64,000 nt of DNA from the NCBI GenBank assembly GCA_900551095.1, contig URUJ01000001.1:1-64000 (forward strand). The letters run 5' to 3'. Shown here piece by piece: positions 25,827-34,492 of this stretch; position 1 is the stretch's first letter, and each line of letters begins with the position of its first letter. The notes below the pieces were generated by a model. That model saw nothing but the letters and a program-made list of their open reading frames with translations. It had not been told where the DNA came from and did no database searches. The translations under genes and the position numbers were made by a program. The DNA comes from an uncultured Anaerococcus sp. Lineage in GTDB: Bacteria; Bacillota; Clostridia; Tissierellales; Peptoniphilaceae.

Positions 25827-26057
25827 ATAAAAATCAAAGTTTTTTAGAAAAACACCTTTCCGCCAATAAAAAGCTTTGCAACCTTTATTTCAAGGACGTC
25901 TAATATACTATGCAAATTAGCTGCAAAATATGAATAATATTCATTTTTTGACATTATTTAATTATCAGCTTCACTTCTACTATACACTATATATTCGCAT
26001 CTTCAATCAATTTATATCTTTTCACAAAATTTAAAACTTCGCCAAAAAAAATTATTT

Positions 26058-26086
26058 TTGCACTTTGTTAATTTTTTTGTTATAAT
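26058..26086 (+). promoter_or_regulatory. Promoter of glcD-lrgAB
   Basis: Plus strand TTGCAC (26058-26063), 17 bp, TATAAT (26081-26086), followed by a 60-base leader and GGAGG before the ATG. It is divergent to the bcd promoter 230 bases away. Confidence 0.82.
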
Positions 26087-26146
26087 GAAAACGTAATCAT
26101 AGAAAACGGATGCGGATGCTCCTTTTTCAACTATTTAGGAGGTAAT

Positions 26147-27571
26147 ATGACACAATATAATAAGGTTAATGACGAAATCATTAGCAAACTTAAAGAAAAT
26201 GTAAAAGGAAAAGTTTATACAGGCGAAGATATTAACGAAGACTTTTTCCACGATGAGATGCCTATTTACGGCTCCTACCAACCAGATGTATTAATAGCAG
26301 CTACATCAACAGAAGATGTTTCAAACATAATGAAAATATGTAACGAAAACAAGATTCCTGTTTTAGCTCGTGGTGCTGGTTCTGGTCTAGTTGGTTCAGG
26401 TGTTGCAATTAATGGCGGTGTTATGATTGATATGCAAGGAATGAATAAAATTCTTGAATACGATCTAGATAATTTAGTTGTTAAAGTTCAACCGGGTGTA
26501 TTCTTACATGACCTTGCAGAAGATTGTCTAACAAAAGGCTATATGTATCCACCTGATCCAGGTGAAAAATTTGCTACTCTTGGCGGCAATGTTTCTACAA
26601 ATGCTGGTGGTATGAGAGCTGTAAAATACGGTACAACCAGAGATTATGTTAGAGCTATGGAGGTAGTTTTACCAACAGGCGAAGTTACAAGATTCGGTGC
26701 AGTAGTTTCTAAAACATCTACAGGTTATTCGCTAAAAGACCTAATGGTTGGTTCTGAAGGTACTCTTGGTATTATTACAGAATTAACACTTAGAATAATC
26801 CCACAAGCTAAACACACTATTTCCTTAATAGTTCCATTCGAATCATTAGATGAATGTATAGCTACAGTTCCAGTATTATTTAGAGCTAATCTAAAACCAC
26901 AAGCTATAGAATTTATGGAAAGAAAAATTATTCTTGCTTCAGAAAAATACATCGGCAAAGAAACTTTCCCTAAAAATATAGAAGGTACAGATGTAAAAGC
27001 TTACCTACTTATCACTTTTGATGGCGACAACGAAGACGAGATTGACCTTCTAATGGAACAATCAGCAGAATTATTAGTAGAAAACGGCGCTATAGATGTA
27101 CTTGTTGCAGATACTCCAAACGCAATAAAAGACGCATGGGCAGCAAGAAGCTCTTTCCTTGAAGCAATAGACAGCCAATATAAACTAGTAGATGAATGTG
27201 ACGTAGTTGTTCCAATCAACCAAATCGCTCCATTTATAAACTATGTAAATGAAATTGGTGAAAACTATGACTTTGATGTTCAATCATTCGGCCATGCAGG
27301 TGATGGTAACCTACACATCTACGCTTTATCTAATGACGAAGAAAAAATTGATGAGTTTAAAAAACAAGTTGATGATTTCTTAGAAAAAGTATATGCAAAA
27401 GCCTATGAATTTGGCGGTCAACTTTCTGGTGAACACGGAATTGGTCACGGCAAACTTAAATATCTAAAAGAATACGAAGGAAAAATCAACACAGACCTAA
27501 TTAGGGGAATCAAGAAAGTATTTGACCCTAATATGATTCTAAATCCTGGCAAAGTCGTATCAGTTGAATAG
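26147..27571 (+). CDS. FAD-linked 2-hydroxyacid dehydrogenase, GlcD/LctD-like
   Basis: A 474-residue flavoprotein of the GlcD family that oxidises a 2-hydroxy acid such as lactate or glycolate. The N-terminal FAD-binding (PCMH) domain covers about 40-220 with PVLARGAGSGLVGSGVAINGG and FATLGGNVSTNAGG. The C-terminal FAD-oxidase C domain contains the His motif FGHAGDGNLHIYAL near 395-410 and GGQLSGEHGIGHGKLKYL near 425-440. LctD of Acetobacterium forms an electron-confurcating complex with its own EtfAB; here the nearest Etf genes are those of the divergent bcd operon. The start follows AGGAGGTAAT. Substrate not determinable by eye. Confidence 0.92.
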   Translation: MTQYNKVNDEIISKLKENVKGKVYTGEDINEDFFHDEMPIYGSYQPDVLIAATSTEDVSNIMKICNENKIPVLARGAGSGLVGSGVAINGGVMIDMQGMNKILEYDLDNLVVKVQPGVFLHDLAEDCLTKGYMYPPDPGEKFATLGGNVSTNAGGMRAVKYGTTRDYVRAMEVVLPTGEVTRFGAVVSKTSTGYSLKDLMVGSEGTLGIITELTLRIIPQAKHTISLIVPFESLDECIATVPVLFRANLKPQAIEFMERKIILASEKYIGKETFPKNIEGTDVKAYLLITFDGDNEDEIDLLMEQSAELLVENGAIDVLVADTPNAIKDAWAARSSFLEAIDSQYKLVDECDVVVPINQIAPFINYVNEIGENYDFDVQSFGHAGDGNLHIYALSNDEEKIDEFKKQVDDFLEKVYAKAYEFGGQLSGEHGIGHGKLKYLKEYEGKINTDLIRGIKKVFDPNMILNPGKVVSVE

Positions 27572-27573
27572 AT

Positions 27574-27921
27574 ATGAAATATCTTAAAGAATTTACAATC
27601 TTGTGTTTATGCCTATTTTTAGGCGTAATCACAAGACATTTTATAAACTTCCCAGTCCCTGAAGCGGTCTATGGTATGTTTTACTTGTTCTTGGCACTTC
27701 ATTTTAAAATATTAAAAGTAGAAGATGTCAAAACTACAAGTGACGGAATTCTTTATAACCTAGCATTTTTATTTGTTCCTGTAGGAGTAGGCATAATTAG
27801 TAATTATGATGCCATAAGAGGAAAATTATTTTCCCTTGTTGGTCTAATCGTTATAGGAACTTTACTTACAATGGCAGTAACTGGTCTTGTTATTCAAGCC
27901 ATGCAAAGGAGGAATAAATGA
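27574..27921 (+). CDS. lrgA: LrgA/CidA-family membrane protein
   Basis: A 115-residue protein with four hydrophobic segments, typical of LrgA/CidA (FLGVITRHFINFPVPEAVYGMFYLFLAL at the N-terminus, in which the family PGxxxGM-like loop appears as PEAVYGM). The family was first seen as murein-hydrolase regulators, but LrgAB-type pairs also transport pyruvate (Bacillus PftAB), and the plant homologue PLGG1 moves glycolate and glycerate. The gene begins two bases after the dehydrogenase stop, which favours substrate or product transport here. It overlaps lrgB by four bases. Confidence 0.92.
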   Translation: MKYLKEFTILCLCLFLGVITRHFINFPVPEAVYGMFYLFLALHFKILKVEDVKTTSDGILYNLAFLFVPVGVGIISNYDAIRGKLFSLVGLIVIGTLLTMAVTGLVIQAMQRRNK

Positions 27922-28622
27922 TTGAAGGTATTTTTAATAACTCATACTTTGGAATCATATTATCTTTTGCAGCCTATGAAATAGGAAAATGGATCAATTC
28001 TAAAGTAAAAACACCAATAGCAAACCCTCTATTAATAGCAATTTTATTAATCGTAGGATTTTTATCTGTGACAGGTATCCCTTATGAATATTACAAAAAA
28101 GGCGGGGATTTCATCGCATTTTTCATAGGACCTGCAACAGTTGCTATGATCATAGACCTATATATAAACTTAGACATACTTAAGAAAAATATCCTACCTG
28201 TATTGGTAGGAGTGACTGTAGGATCAATATTTTCAATGATTCTAGCTATATTATTATCCAAATTGTTTAATATGGGAGCAGAACTTACGCCATCACTCGT
28301 CCCACAATCAATTACAACAGCCATAGCAGTATCCTTATCAGAAGAATATCAAGGTCTTGCAGCTATAACTGCAATTTCTGTAGTAATTAGGGGTGTGACA
28401 GGTGCAGTAATCGCTCCAACAGTCATGAAGATATTTAAGATAAAAGACCCTGTAGCTCAAGGTGTTGCAATAGGAACATCTTCCCACGCCGTTGGTACAT
28501 CACAAGCAAGGGTTATGGGTGAAGTTCAAGGCGCAATGAGCGGCCTATCAATCGCTATAGCCGGCATAATCACAGTAATTCTTATGCCAATAGCCATGCT
28601 ACTTGTAAATATTGTATTCTAG
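27918..28622 (+). CDS. lrgB: LrgB-family membrane protein
   Basis: The LrgB partner, 234 residues, about six to eight membrane segments. Family features are the loop near ELTPSLVPQSITTAIAVSLSEEYQGL (about 120-145) and GVAIGTSSHAVGTSQARVMGEVQGAMSGLS (about 185-215). With LrgA it forms the transporter or export complex. Its start overlaps the lrgA stop (ATGA). The terminator follows directly. Confidence 0.93.
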   Translation: MIEGIFNNSYFGIILSFAAYEIGKWINSKVKTPIANPLLIAILLIVGFLSVTGIPYEYYKKGGDFIAFFIGPATVAMIIDLYINLDILKKNILPVLVGVTVGSIFSMILAILLSKLFNMGAELTPSLVPQSITTAIAVSLSEEYQGLAAITAISVVIRGVTGAVIAPTVMKIFKIKDPVAQGVAIGTSSHAVGTSQARVMGEVQGAMSGLSIAIAGIITVILMPIAMLLVNIVF

Positions 28623-28629
28623 AAATTTT

Positions 28630-28667
28630 AAAAGAGCCTAAGTCATCTTTTTGGCTTAAGCTCTTTT
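28630..28667. terminator. Bidirectional terminator
   Basis: The repeat aaaagagcctaag/cttaagctctttt with one bulge lies between the convergent lrgB and hisS genes, with A and T runs on the two sides. Confidence 0.85.
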
Positions 28668-28693
28668 CAATCTTTTATTTTGCTATTTTATTT

Positions 28694-29980
28694 TTATAGG
28701 CTATCAAAATCCACTTCTTCTTGTTCTCCTGTTTCCATATTTCTTATAGAAACTTTTTTCTCTTCTCTTTCGGATTGGCCGATTATATAGGCGTATTTTA
28801 CACCTACCTTATCAGCATAGGAGAATTTCTTTTTTAGCTTTCCATTTTCTAGATAAATATCTGCTCCTATTCCTTTTTTGAGAAGTTTATTAAATATATC
28901 TATCGCATAAAAATTCTCTTCATCAGACATTGGAATAATGAGTATATCTGTAAGTCTAGATTCATTTTTATCTATAAGACCAATCTCTTTTAGTTGGTAG
29001 AAAAGACGGGTAAGTCCAATTGACATTCCCACTCCTGGTAAAGCTTGTTTAGAGAAGTTTTCAGCAAGTTTTTCATAGCGACCGCCTGAGGAAACAGAGC
29101 CTATTTGTTCATAGCCATTTATAAAAGTTTCATAAACTGTGCCTGTATAGTAATCTAGTCCCCTTGTAATAGATGGGTCAATTTTTATATTTGAATCTGG
29201 TATTCCAAAATGAATCATATAAGAATAAACAGTTTTAAGTTCATTAAGACCTTCACTATATAAATCATTGCTAACAATATTTTCTAACTTCTGAAGTAAC
29301 TCTTCATTGGTTAAATCTGATCCAATAAAAGCTAAGATTTTGTCAGCTTTTTCACTATCTACCAAGTCCAAAAGTTCAACTTTTGACTTATCCATCCCAA
29401 TTTTATCTTTTTTATCAATTAATCTTAGAATATCAGTCGTATTACTTATGTTAAGAGCGTTTAAAAATCCATTTAAAAGTTTTCTGTTGTTAATCCTAAA
29501 AGTCACATCAGGTGTATCAAGTTTGTTAAATATTTCATAAATAACCCTAGGTGGAATGGCGTCATTTGCGATAGCTAGTTTATTATGCCCAATAATATCA
29601 ATATCACACTGGTAAAATTCCCTATAACGGCCCTTTTGGTTTCTCTCTCCCCTATAAACTTTAGCTATGTGATAGCGTTTGAATGGGAAATTCAATTCGG
29701 CAAAATGTTCTGCGACATATCTTGCAAGCGGAACTGTTAGGTCAAACCTCAAACTCATATCCCTAGTTTCTGAGGCTATCTCATATATTTGTTTTTCAGT
29801 TTCCCCGCCACCTTTTGCAAAAAGTACCTCGTTTTTTTCGATAACAGGGGTATCAATCGGCAAAAATTGAAACTTTTTGTAAGTTTCTTCTATAATATTT
29901 TTCATCTTGTCAAAAGCCAGCTGGTCTTCTGGTAAAAGCTCCATAATTCCAGCAATGGTTGATGGTTTTACAATATTCAT
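28694..29980 (-). CDS. hisS: Histidyl-tRNA synthetase
   Basis: A class II synthetase that charges tRNA-His, 428 residues. Motif 2 is YRGERNQKGRYREFYQCDIDIIG (near 112-134), the HisRS signature RGLDYYTGTVYETF is near 270-283, and SSGGRYEKLAENF and GVGMSIGLTRLF (motif 3) follow. The C-terminal anticodon-binding domain covers about 335-428. The N-terminus is unlike the usual GxRG start and begins KPSTIAGIMELLPEDQLAF, as in a divergent HisRS group. HisZ regulatory subunits lack the intact motif set seen here, so I call the synthetase. No T-box precedes it. Confidence 0.93.
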   Translation of the reverse strand: MNIVKPSTIAGIMELLPEDQLAFDKMKNIIEETYKKFQFLPIDTPVIEKNEVLFAKGGGETEKQIYEIASETRDMSLRFDLTVPLARYVAEHFAELNFPFKRYHIAKVYRGERNQKGRYREFYQCDIDIIGHNKLAIANDAIPPRVIYEIFNKLDTPDVTFRINNRKLLNGFLNALNISNTTDILRLIDKKDKIGMDKSKVELLDLVDSEKADKILAFIGSDLTNEELLQKLENIVSNDLYSEGLNELKTVYSYMIHFGIPDSNIKIDPSITRGLDYYTGTVYETFINGYEQIGSVSSGGRYEKLAENFSKQALPGVGMSIGLTRLFYQLKEIGLIDKNESRLTDILIIPMSDEENFYAIDIFNKLLKKGIGADIYLENGKLKKKFSYADKVGVKYAYIIGQSEREEKKVSIRNMETGEQEEVDFDSL

Positions 29981-30031
29981 AACAATCTCCTATCTCTTTA
30001 GCTAGCTATATTATACGATAATTTAGCCAAT

Positions 30032-30058
30032 AAAAAAGCTCCCAAAAGCTTAGAGCTC
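30032..30058 (-). terminator. Weak terminator of the DUF6873-like gene
   Basis: A five-base-pair stem (agctc/gagct) followed by a TTTTTT run on the minus strand, starting at the gene stop. The short stem makes this moderate. Confidence 0.55.
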
Positions 30059-30731
30059 AAATTTCTATAATAGATCCTAGATCAACTAATTGAGTTTCAG
30101 GGTATATTATATCAATATTTTCCCTATCGCAAACTTCTTTTATGACTGGATAAGCCCTATGCCTTGTGATATCTCCAGTAAAAACCAATTTATTTCCTAC
30201 AAGACCACAAGTACCACCTAAAAACCCTTGGGTAAAGCCATCCAAGCTAACTTCGTCATAATCTACAAGCTTTATAGCAATTTTTTCTCTCAAAGCCTTA
30301 TAAATTCCGTAATCAGAGGTAATAAGTATATTCTTTAAAGGAATGATAGAACATCTTGTATATCCTTGTTTGACCTTTAAGTGATTAACCCTTTTCTCAC
30401 TCAAATAATTTTCAATATTTCTTTCTGTAATATCATTATGAATATAATAATTTTTTATTCTAATAATATTATAAATAGAATCTCTTGGATACTTTTCTCC
30501 TACTTTTTCACCCTTAATAATATTATAACCACCTAGCTTGTCTTTATAATAATCATACACCCCCTCATCTACGATAATCGTATCGTCTGTAATTTTAAAC
30601 AAAGATAAATCCGGATGATCATCTATTCTCTTATCCAAATTTGGATTGGGAATTGTTTCTATAAAGGAAAAATCATTTGCTTGTAAAAATTTTTTAAAAA
30701 CTTCACTTGACTTATAAGAAATAATCAGCAT
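30057..30731 (-). CDS. DUF6873-like protein (GME fold), unknown role
   Basis: A 224-residue soluble protein. The architecture resembles the DUF6873 family, thought to share the fold of guanidino-modifying enzymes such as amidinotransferases. The C-terminal half contains FTQGFLGGTCGLVGNKLVFTGDI (near 176-198), which in this fold class would hold the glycine-rich turn and a candidate cysteine (TCGLV). No conserved reaction is known to me. It stands alone between hisS and two tRNA genes, which carry their own terminator. Confidence 0.7.
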   Translation of the reverse strand: MLIISYKSSEVFKKFLQANDFSFIETIPNPNLDKRIDDHPDLSLFKITDDTIIVDEGVYDYYKDKLGGYNIIKGEKVGEKYPRDSIYNIIRIKNYYIHNDITERNIENYLSEKRVNHLKVKQGYTRCSIIPLKNILITSDYGIYKALREKIAIKLVDYDEVSLDGFTQGFLGGTCGLVGNKLVFTGDITRHRAYPVIKEVCDRENIDIIYPETQLVDLGSIIEI

Positions 30732-30766
30732 AAAAATCCTTTCTATTAATACTTAAAATACTCAAT

Positions 30767-30788
30767 AAAAAAATCCCCGTCCGGGGAT
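30767..30788 (-). terminator. Terminator of the tRNA-Gly/tRNA-Cys transcript
   Basis: Hairpin ATCCCC-GGAC-GGGGAT (30773-30788) followed by TTTTTT on the minus strand, four bases after the tRNA-Cys CCA. Confidence 0.92.
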
Positions 30789-30792
30789 GATT

Positions 30793-30866
30793 TGGAGGCG
30801 CCACTCAGATTTGAACTGAGGGTAAAGGTGTTGCAGACCTCTGCCTTACCACTTGGCTATGGCGCC
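30793..30866 (-). tRNA. tRNA-Cys (GCA)
   Basis: Minus strand: acceptor GGCGCC/GGCGCC, D-arm AGCCAAGTGGTAAGGC, anticodon arm GAGGTCTGCAACACCTT with GCA at 30832-30834, and T-arm CTCAGTTCAAATCTGAG, followed by discriminator T and an encoded CCA (30793-30795). All arms pair. It is co-transcribed after tRNA-Gly. Confidence 0.96.
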
Positions 30867-30877
30867 ATAATAAAAAA

Positions 30878-30952
30878 TGGAGCGGATGACGAGATTCGAA
30901 CTCGCGACCCTCGCCTTGGCAAGGCGATGCTCTACCACTGAGCCACATCCGC
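30878..30952 (-). tRNA. tRNA-Gly (GCC)
   Basis: Minus strand: acceptor GCGGATG/CATCCGC, D-arm GCTCAGTGGTAGAGC, anticodon arm CGCCTTGCCAAGGCG with GCC at 30918-30920, T-arm CGCGAGTTCGAATCTCG, discriminator T and encoded CCA (30878-30880). First gene of the two-tRNA transcript. Confidence 0.97.
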
Positions 30953-31055
30953 ATAAATATATTATATCATTTTTTAATCTCTTTGTAAAGGATAATTTAA
31001 TTATTCTCTTATTTTTCATTGCCTAGGAGCTTTTCCCTCTTAAGCTTACTCTTAT

Positions 31056-31084
31056 ATTATATGATAAGATTTTTATATTGTCAA
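31056..31084 (-). promoter_or_regulatory. Promoter of the tRNA pair
   Basis: Minus strand TTGACA (31079-31084), 17 bp, TATAAT (31056-31061): a perfect consensus. The transcript would begin near 31049 and run about 95 bases before tRNA-Gly. Confidence 0.88.
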
Positions 31085-31126
31085 GTGAACTAATAAAACT
31101 TTTAGAAAGATCTCATTAAAAACTTG

Positions 31127-31161
31127 TAAAAAAAGAAGCTTAACCTAAGGGATACGCTTCT
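31127..31161 (-). terminator. Terminator of the MATE gene
   Basis: The repeat AGAAGC/GCTTCT on the minus strand includes the stop codon and is followed by TTTTTTT. Confidence 0.75.
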
Positions 31162-32476
31162 CTTTTTCCAAAGCTATAAGCTCTTTTTTTATCAAATAAA
31201 CAGAAACAAGCATAGTTATAAAATCAGACACTGATAAAACATACCAAATTGTTTCTTTTGGCATAAATGCAGTTACTATATAAGAAAATATGGCTACTAA
31301 TACATACCCTCTTAGAAGTGTGATAATAAAGTCAAATCTCGGTCTACCAACAGAAGTGAGATAACCACCGTTTGTGATATTAAATCCAAGTATCAAGAAA
31401 CTTATAGCAAAAATCCTCAAAGCTCTTGAAGCAAAAATCATAAATTCTATCGAAACATCAGTTAAAAATACATTAATAAAAAATCCCGGCCACATTTCTA
31501 TAGCAAAAACCATAATCACAGAAAGGATAGCAACTGACCTTAGCATATAGCCTCTCAAAATAGGAATATTTTCATATTCTCTTGCTCCATAATAAAACCC
31601 CAAAAGTGGTTGGCTGGATTGATTTACTGCAAGCATAGTATTTACAACAAAAGTCATCACATAAGCAATTACAGAAAAGGCCGCAAGACCGTCTTCTCCG
31701 TAAAGCTTTCCTATGGCTAGATTAAAAACCAAAATACAAAATCCAGTCGATAGCTCAGATAAAGATGCTGGAAAACCATAGGAAAAAATTTCCTTAAACA
31801 TAAAAGCCTTTACTCTAAACTTTCTAAACTTAAGATATGATTTATCAGATAAAAAATAAATTACATAGCCTATAGTAGGTATAGTCTGAGCAAGTCCTGT
31901 TGCAATAGCCGCTCCCCTAAGTCCCCAAGAAAATTTAAAAATAAAAATATAATCAAGGACAATATTTGTAAGTGCTGACATAAGCATAAGAATAGTTGTA
32001 AGAGAAGGTCTGCCATCAGCCTTTACCATTATCTCAAAAACATAGGAAGTTAGGTAAAAAGGCAAAAATATTATGATAATTGACAAATATTCCTTAACCA
32101 AATCTATCATTGGCCCACTCGCTCCCAAAAACATTACTAAAGGATTTATAAAAATAAAGCCAATAATTGAAAGACTTAGAGCAAAAATAACCGAAATAGT
32201 AACTCCCAGGCTAAAAAACTCGTCAGCACCTTTTTTATTTTCCCTGCCCTTTTCATGGGCAATGAGATTTAATGACCCGATTGAAATTAAAATTGCAAAG
32301 GCAAAAGCCAGGGTTACAAAGGGCATAGAAATATTTACAGCTGCCAAACCCTCGCTACCAACGCCCCTACCAACAAAAATACCATCCACCATGGTATAGG
32401 TCGAAAAAAGTGTCATGGTCGTGATGGTTGGGATTAGATATTTTAAATAATTATTAAGTAAAGATTTTTTCTGCAT
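31145..32476 (-). CDS. MATE-family efflux transporter
   Basis: A 443-residue multidrug and toxic compound extrusion protein with about 12 membrane segments in two repeats, each beginning with the family pattern (LIPTITTMTLFSTYTMVDGIFVGRGVGSEGLAAVNI at the start, with the usual glycine and valine-rich first helix). Such proteins export cationic drugs using a sodium or proton gradient. Substrate is unknown. It forms its own transcript, with a hairpin at its end. Confidence 0.92.
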   Translation of the reverse strand: MQKKSLLNNYLKYLIPTITTMTLFSTYTMVDGIFVGRGVGSEGLAAVNISMPFVTLAFAFAILISIGSLNLIAHEKGRENKKGADEFFSLGVTISVIFALSLSIIGFIFINPLVMFLGASGPMIDLVKEYLSIIIIFLPFYLTSYVFEIMVKADGRPSLTTILMLMSALTNIVLDYIFIFKFSWGLRGAAIATGLAQTIPTIGYVIYFLSDKSYLKFRKFRVKAFMFKEIFSYGFPASLSELSTGFCILVFNLAIGKLYGEDGLAAFSVIAYVMTFVVNTMLAVNQSSQPLLGFYYGAREYENIPILRGYMLRSVAILSVIMVFAIEMWPGFFINVFLTDVSIEFMIFASRALRIFAISFLILGFNITNGGYLTSVGRPRFDFIITLLRGYVLVAIFSYIVTAFMPKETIWYVLSVSDFITMLVSVYLIKKELIALEKEKRIP

Positions 32477-32541
32477 TTAGACTCCTTAATACCTATAATA
32501 TAACTCTTGAGCCTTCTTTGGTCAAGAATTTTGGGCAAAAT

Positions 32542-32565
32542 AAAAAATCGGCTCGAAAGAGCCGA
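32542..32565 (-). terminator. Terminator of bceAB
   Basis: Hairpin TCGGCTC-TTTC-GAGCCGA (32548-32565) followed by a T-run on the minus strand, five bases after the bceB stop. Confidence 0.92.
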
Positions 32566-32569
32566 AATT

Positions 32570-34492
32570 TTATGAGATTAACTTGTAATATTCCCTGCTG
32601 CTTAATTTGTAATAAATGAGATACAAAAGGGCAAATATTACAAAACCTATTATAAAGGAAGTAATCTTTATAGGGTCATTGACACATCCTAGCATGACAA
32701 AGATTTTTGAAATCATCTTAAAGGCAAAGGCCACATGGATGCCTGCCACTATCAAAGGTAGGAAGAAAAATACCGAAACCTCTTTATCTATAGTTTTTTT
32801 GATTTTTTCTTCACCTATGCCGAGTTTCCTCAAAGATTCATATTTATTTTTATCTGCAAAACCTTCTTGGATTTGCTTATAATATATTATTAATCCTGTT
32901 GCCACCATAAAAATTAATCCTAAGAATATTCCTACAAAAAATATTGCCCCGTAGAGTTTGTATCCTTCCAAAACAAAATCATCATGAAAGCCTATGCCAA
33001 ATTCGTTTTGGACATCCTTAGTTTTTTCCTTGAAAACCTTCATATCCTCATCTGATAAATCAAAATTATAGACATGGACTATTTTATTTTCATCTATGCT
33101 TAATTTTTCATCTAAATTTCTGACTACTAGATAATAAAAATCAAACATATGGGAAACTATGGAATTATTTCCAGAATTTTTATATGGGAAATCTTTAATA
33201 TCTGACTTTTTCCTTAATTTTTGGCCATTTATATCAAGTTCTGAAAGATCAGCCAATTTAGGGGACTTATAAAGTAAAAACTCTCCATCTTTTAAATTCG
33301 AAGCTTCTGCTATCGATCCGTCATTGACTTCCACGAGTATTCCCATTGCCTTATCATCCATAGCATTTGGGTTTTCAAAGGCATAGCCTTCTCTCCTGGC
33401 CTTAAAGGTATCTCCATCTTTTTCAAATGCAAGAGGCATATTTCTGTAATCTTGAATATTTCTTGCCTCTAGATTATTGTCTTTGGTAATTTTTTTAACC
33501 TGGTCTATAGAATACTCATCTACAGAAGCAAGGCCAACGTCTCTTGGATATTGCCTATATCCCACATCTTCAACACTCCTATAAAGGGCTATGGCTGATG
33601 ATAATAATATAATAGCAGCTGTGGACATGATTGTAATTGATCCAAGTCCCTTGGCATTTGACCTTAATCTAAAAATAAGGCTTGAAACCGAGATAAATCT
33701 TTCGGTCTTGTAATAAGATTTGGAAGCCTTCATCAATTTTAAAATCACTATAGAAAGTGAAGAAAAAAGGAAAAATGTTCCTATCATTACAAGAACAACT
33801 GCCAAGAAAAAGTAGGAAAGAGCCCTTAAAGGATTGTCCATGGTTTGGGCTAAGTAATATCCAGTTCCAAGCAGAATTAATGATACAAACGCACTTAAAA
33901 CCATGCCCCTTGGCCTTTTGAAGGTTTTTTCTTCTTTAAATAAGTCCAGGATTGATTTTCTTTTTATTTTTATAATCCTAGTTAACAAAATTAGTAGGGA
34001 AATTCCCGCAAAAACTAAAAAGCTAATTATATAGGCATCTCTAGCAAAACTTAGGTAGAAATTTCCTTCCATTAACATAAGCTTCAAAAAAATTGTTTCT
34101 AGCAATTTATATATGACTGAAGCAGAGATTATACCAATTAGATATCCCAAAGCTGATATTATCAATGATTCTAAGGCCAATATTTTTGAAAGATGTTTTT
34201 TATCAAGACCTAAAATCGCATAGAGGGAGATTTCCTTAAGTCTTTTATTTAATAAAAATCCATCTGAATAATATAAAAATATCAGCGAAAAAATCCCCAT
34301 TACATAAATAGCAATTTTTAAGATATAATAGATGCTAGACATGGCGTAAAAATCTTTTAAAGTATCGGCATTCATTAAAAGCAGGATTGAAGTCAATGAA
34401 AACACCATAAATCCGTAAATCAAAATATATGGAAGATAGACTTCCTTATTTTTTCTAATCCCATCTAGGGCAAGGCGCTTAGTGAGTTTCAT
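32570..34492 (-). CDS. bceB: BceB-type ABC transporter permease
   Basis: A 640-residue FtsX-like permease of the bacitracin-export class. About ten membrane segments are visible. A long extracellular loop (about residues 305-515) lies between segments 7 and 8, the layout that defines BceB-like proteins and in which target sensing occurs. FtsX-domain segments are near 55-175 and 520-630. BceAB frees lipid II-cycle intermediates from peptide antibiotics such as bacitracin or nisin. The gene overlaps bceA by 14 bases. Confidence 0.9.
   Translation of the reverse strand: MKLTKRLALDGIRKNKEVYLPYILIYGFMVFSLTSILLLMNADTLKDFYAMSSIYYILKIAIYVMGIFSLIFLYYSDGFLLNKRLKEISLYAILGLDKKHLSKILALESLIISALGYLIGIISASVIYKLLETIFLKLMLMEGNFYLSFARDAYIISFLVFAGISLLILLTRIIKIKRKSILDLFKEEKTFKRPRGMVLSAFVSLILLGTGYYLAQTMDNPLRALSYFFLAVVLVMIGTFFLFSSLSIVILKLMKASKSYYKTERFISVSSLIFRLRSNAKGLGSITIMSTAAIILLSSAIALYRSVEDVGYRQYPRDVGLASVDEYSIDQVKKITKDNNLEARNIQDYRNMPLAFEKDGDTFKARREGYAFENPNAMDDKAMGILVEVNDGSIAEASNLKDGEFLLYKSPKLADLSELDINGQKLRKKSDIKDFPYKNSGNNSIVSHMFDFYYLVVRNLDEKLSIDENKIVHVYNFDLSDEDMKVFKEKTKDVQNEFGIGFHDDFVLEGYKLYGAIFFVGIFLGLIFMVATGLIIYYKQIQEGFADKNKYESLRKLGIGEEKIKKTIDKEVSVFFFLPLIVAGIHVAFAFKMISKIFVMLGCVNDPIKITSFIIGFVIFALLYLIYYKLSSREYYKLIS

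Noticed and set aside
25735..26057. Possible hidden small gene or RNA between bcd and glcD
   Set aside because: Apart from the bcd promoter, the Rex-like site and the shared 13-mer, the DNA is AT-rich with no ORF with RBS and no strong hairpin.
28694..29980. HisZ (regulatory subunit of ATP phosphoribosyltransferase) in place of HisRS
   Set aside because: Motif 2 arginine region, the RGLDYYTG signature, motif 3 and a full anticodon domain are present, and no his biosynthesis genes are near.
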